Assembly: GCA_947629965.1 (NCBI GenBank)
Contig: CANRFS010000092.1
Span: 1-5,373 of the forward strand
DNA from: an uncultured Clostridia bacterium
Lineage (GTDB): Bacteria; Bacillota; Clostridia; TANB77; CAG-508
Length of the DNA stretch: 5,373 nucleotides
Direction: 5' to 3'
Position numbers and translations under genes: made by a program. Positions 5,249-5,373 of this stretch are shown in pieces (the stretch's first letter is position 1; each line of letters opens with the position of its first letter). Below the pieces are notes generated by a model. It was not told the origin of the DNA, did not search any database, and worked only from the letters and a program-made list of their open reading frames with translations.

Positions 5249-5372
5249 ACTTTACACTCCTTTTCTTTATTAACATATATATTACATTTATAATATGCAC
5301 AATTTTTACATCAATTATGCAATTTAAGCTAATTTTAAGTACCGGATTATATTCGTATATTGGAGTTATTTT
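5199..5372 (-). CDS. C-terminal end of a DUF2953 (YtfI-like) protein, partial, start off the right edge
   Basis: A minus-strand frame is open from the window edge to TAG at 5199-5201, giving 57 residues. It reads KITPIYEYNPVLKISLNC, then IIDVKIVHIINVIYMLIKKR, then SVKYDERTSNRRPYVCSND. The alternating hydrophobic strand followed by VHIINVIYMLIKK resembles the end of DUF2953 proteins, which commonly sit just upstream of gerW/ytfJ. The final 17 residues are read from the start of gerW in another frame, a 50-bp overlap. That implies translational coupling or at least cotranscription. The family's function is unknown, and it is probably membrane-associated. The call rests on neighbourhood plus resemblance of a short fragment. 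Confidence 0.66.
   Translation of the reverse strand, partial: KITPIYEYNPVLKISLNCIIDVKIVHIINVIYMLIKKRSVKYDERTSNRRPYVCSND
5291..5320 (-). promoter_or_regulatory. Sigma-G-like promoter of gerW, inside the upstream coding sequence
   Basis: On the minus strand, GCATA (5316-5320) is followed by 18 bases and then CATATTA (5291-5297). This fits the recalled sigma-G consensus (GHATR, 18 bases, CATnnTA) at every position. Read as a sigma-F promoter, the -10 GTGCATATTA at 15 bases has one mismatch. Transcription would start about 35 bases before the gerW ATG. Forespore control agrees with ytfJ in Bacillus. The site lies within the end of the DUF2953 frame. Confidence 0.6.
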
Positions 5373-5373
5373 A

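Overview
This AT-rich window comes from an endospore-forming Firmicute, most likely a member of the Clostridia. The evidence is strong Shine-Dalgarno sequences (AGGAGG type), low G+C, asparagine- and lysine-rich proteins, and sporulation genes in clostridial arrangements. I see no rRNA, tRNA, CRISPR array, transposase, phage gene or recognisable defence system.

Layout, left to right. (1) Positions 1-762, minus: a spoIIQ-type M23/LytM membrane protein, cut by the left edge. (2) 830-1822, minus: spoIID, directly upstream of spoIIQ. The 67-bp gap carries a sigma-F-like promoter for spoIIQ. (3) 1969-2169, minus: rpmE (ribosomal protein L31, zinc-ribbon form) with its own sigma-A promoter and intrinsic terminator. 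(4) 2299-2454, minus: an unrecognised 51-residue single-pass membrane protein behind a perfect-consensus sigma-A promoter. (5) 2577-3240, plus: a VanW-domain lipoprotein gene broken by one extra base at 3006, exactly inside the most conserved VanW motif. A forespore-type promoter lies upstream. (6) 3258-3304: a long hairpin followed by T6, whose 3' arm contains the Shine-Dalgarno of the next gene. (7) 3307-4572, plus: a DacF-type D-alanyl-D-alanine carboxypeptidase. (8) 4591-4641: a 16-bp-stem palindrome between convergent genes. (9) 4688-5248, minus: gerW (ytfJ). (10) 5199-5372, minus: the C-terminal end of a DUF2953 (YtfI-like) gene, overlapping the gerW start by 50 bp.

Functional reading. 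Apart from rpmE and the small membrane protein, the recognised genes belong to, or plausibly serve, spore formation. SpoIID (mother cell) and SpoIIQ (forespore) act in engulfment and in the channel between the two compartments. DacF-type enzymes trim peptidoglycan stem peptides. GerW/YtfJ is a forespore/spore protein linked to germination. Promoter-like sequences found by eye fit forespore expression for spoIIQ (sigma-F), the VanW lipoprotein gene (sigma-F/sigma-G) and gerW (sigma-G). They suggest that the VanW lipoprotein is an additional forespore envelope protein, possibly cotranscribed with dacF.

The least conventional signals are the VanW frameshift, the hairpin burying the dacF ribosome-binding site, and the palindrome at 4591-4641. 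None amounts to a demonstrated new system.
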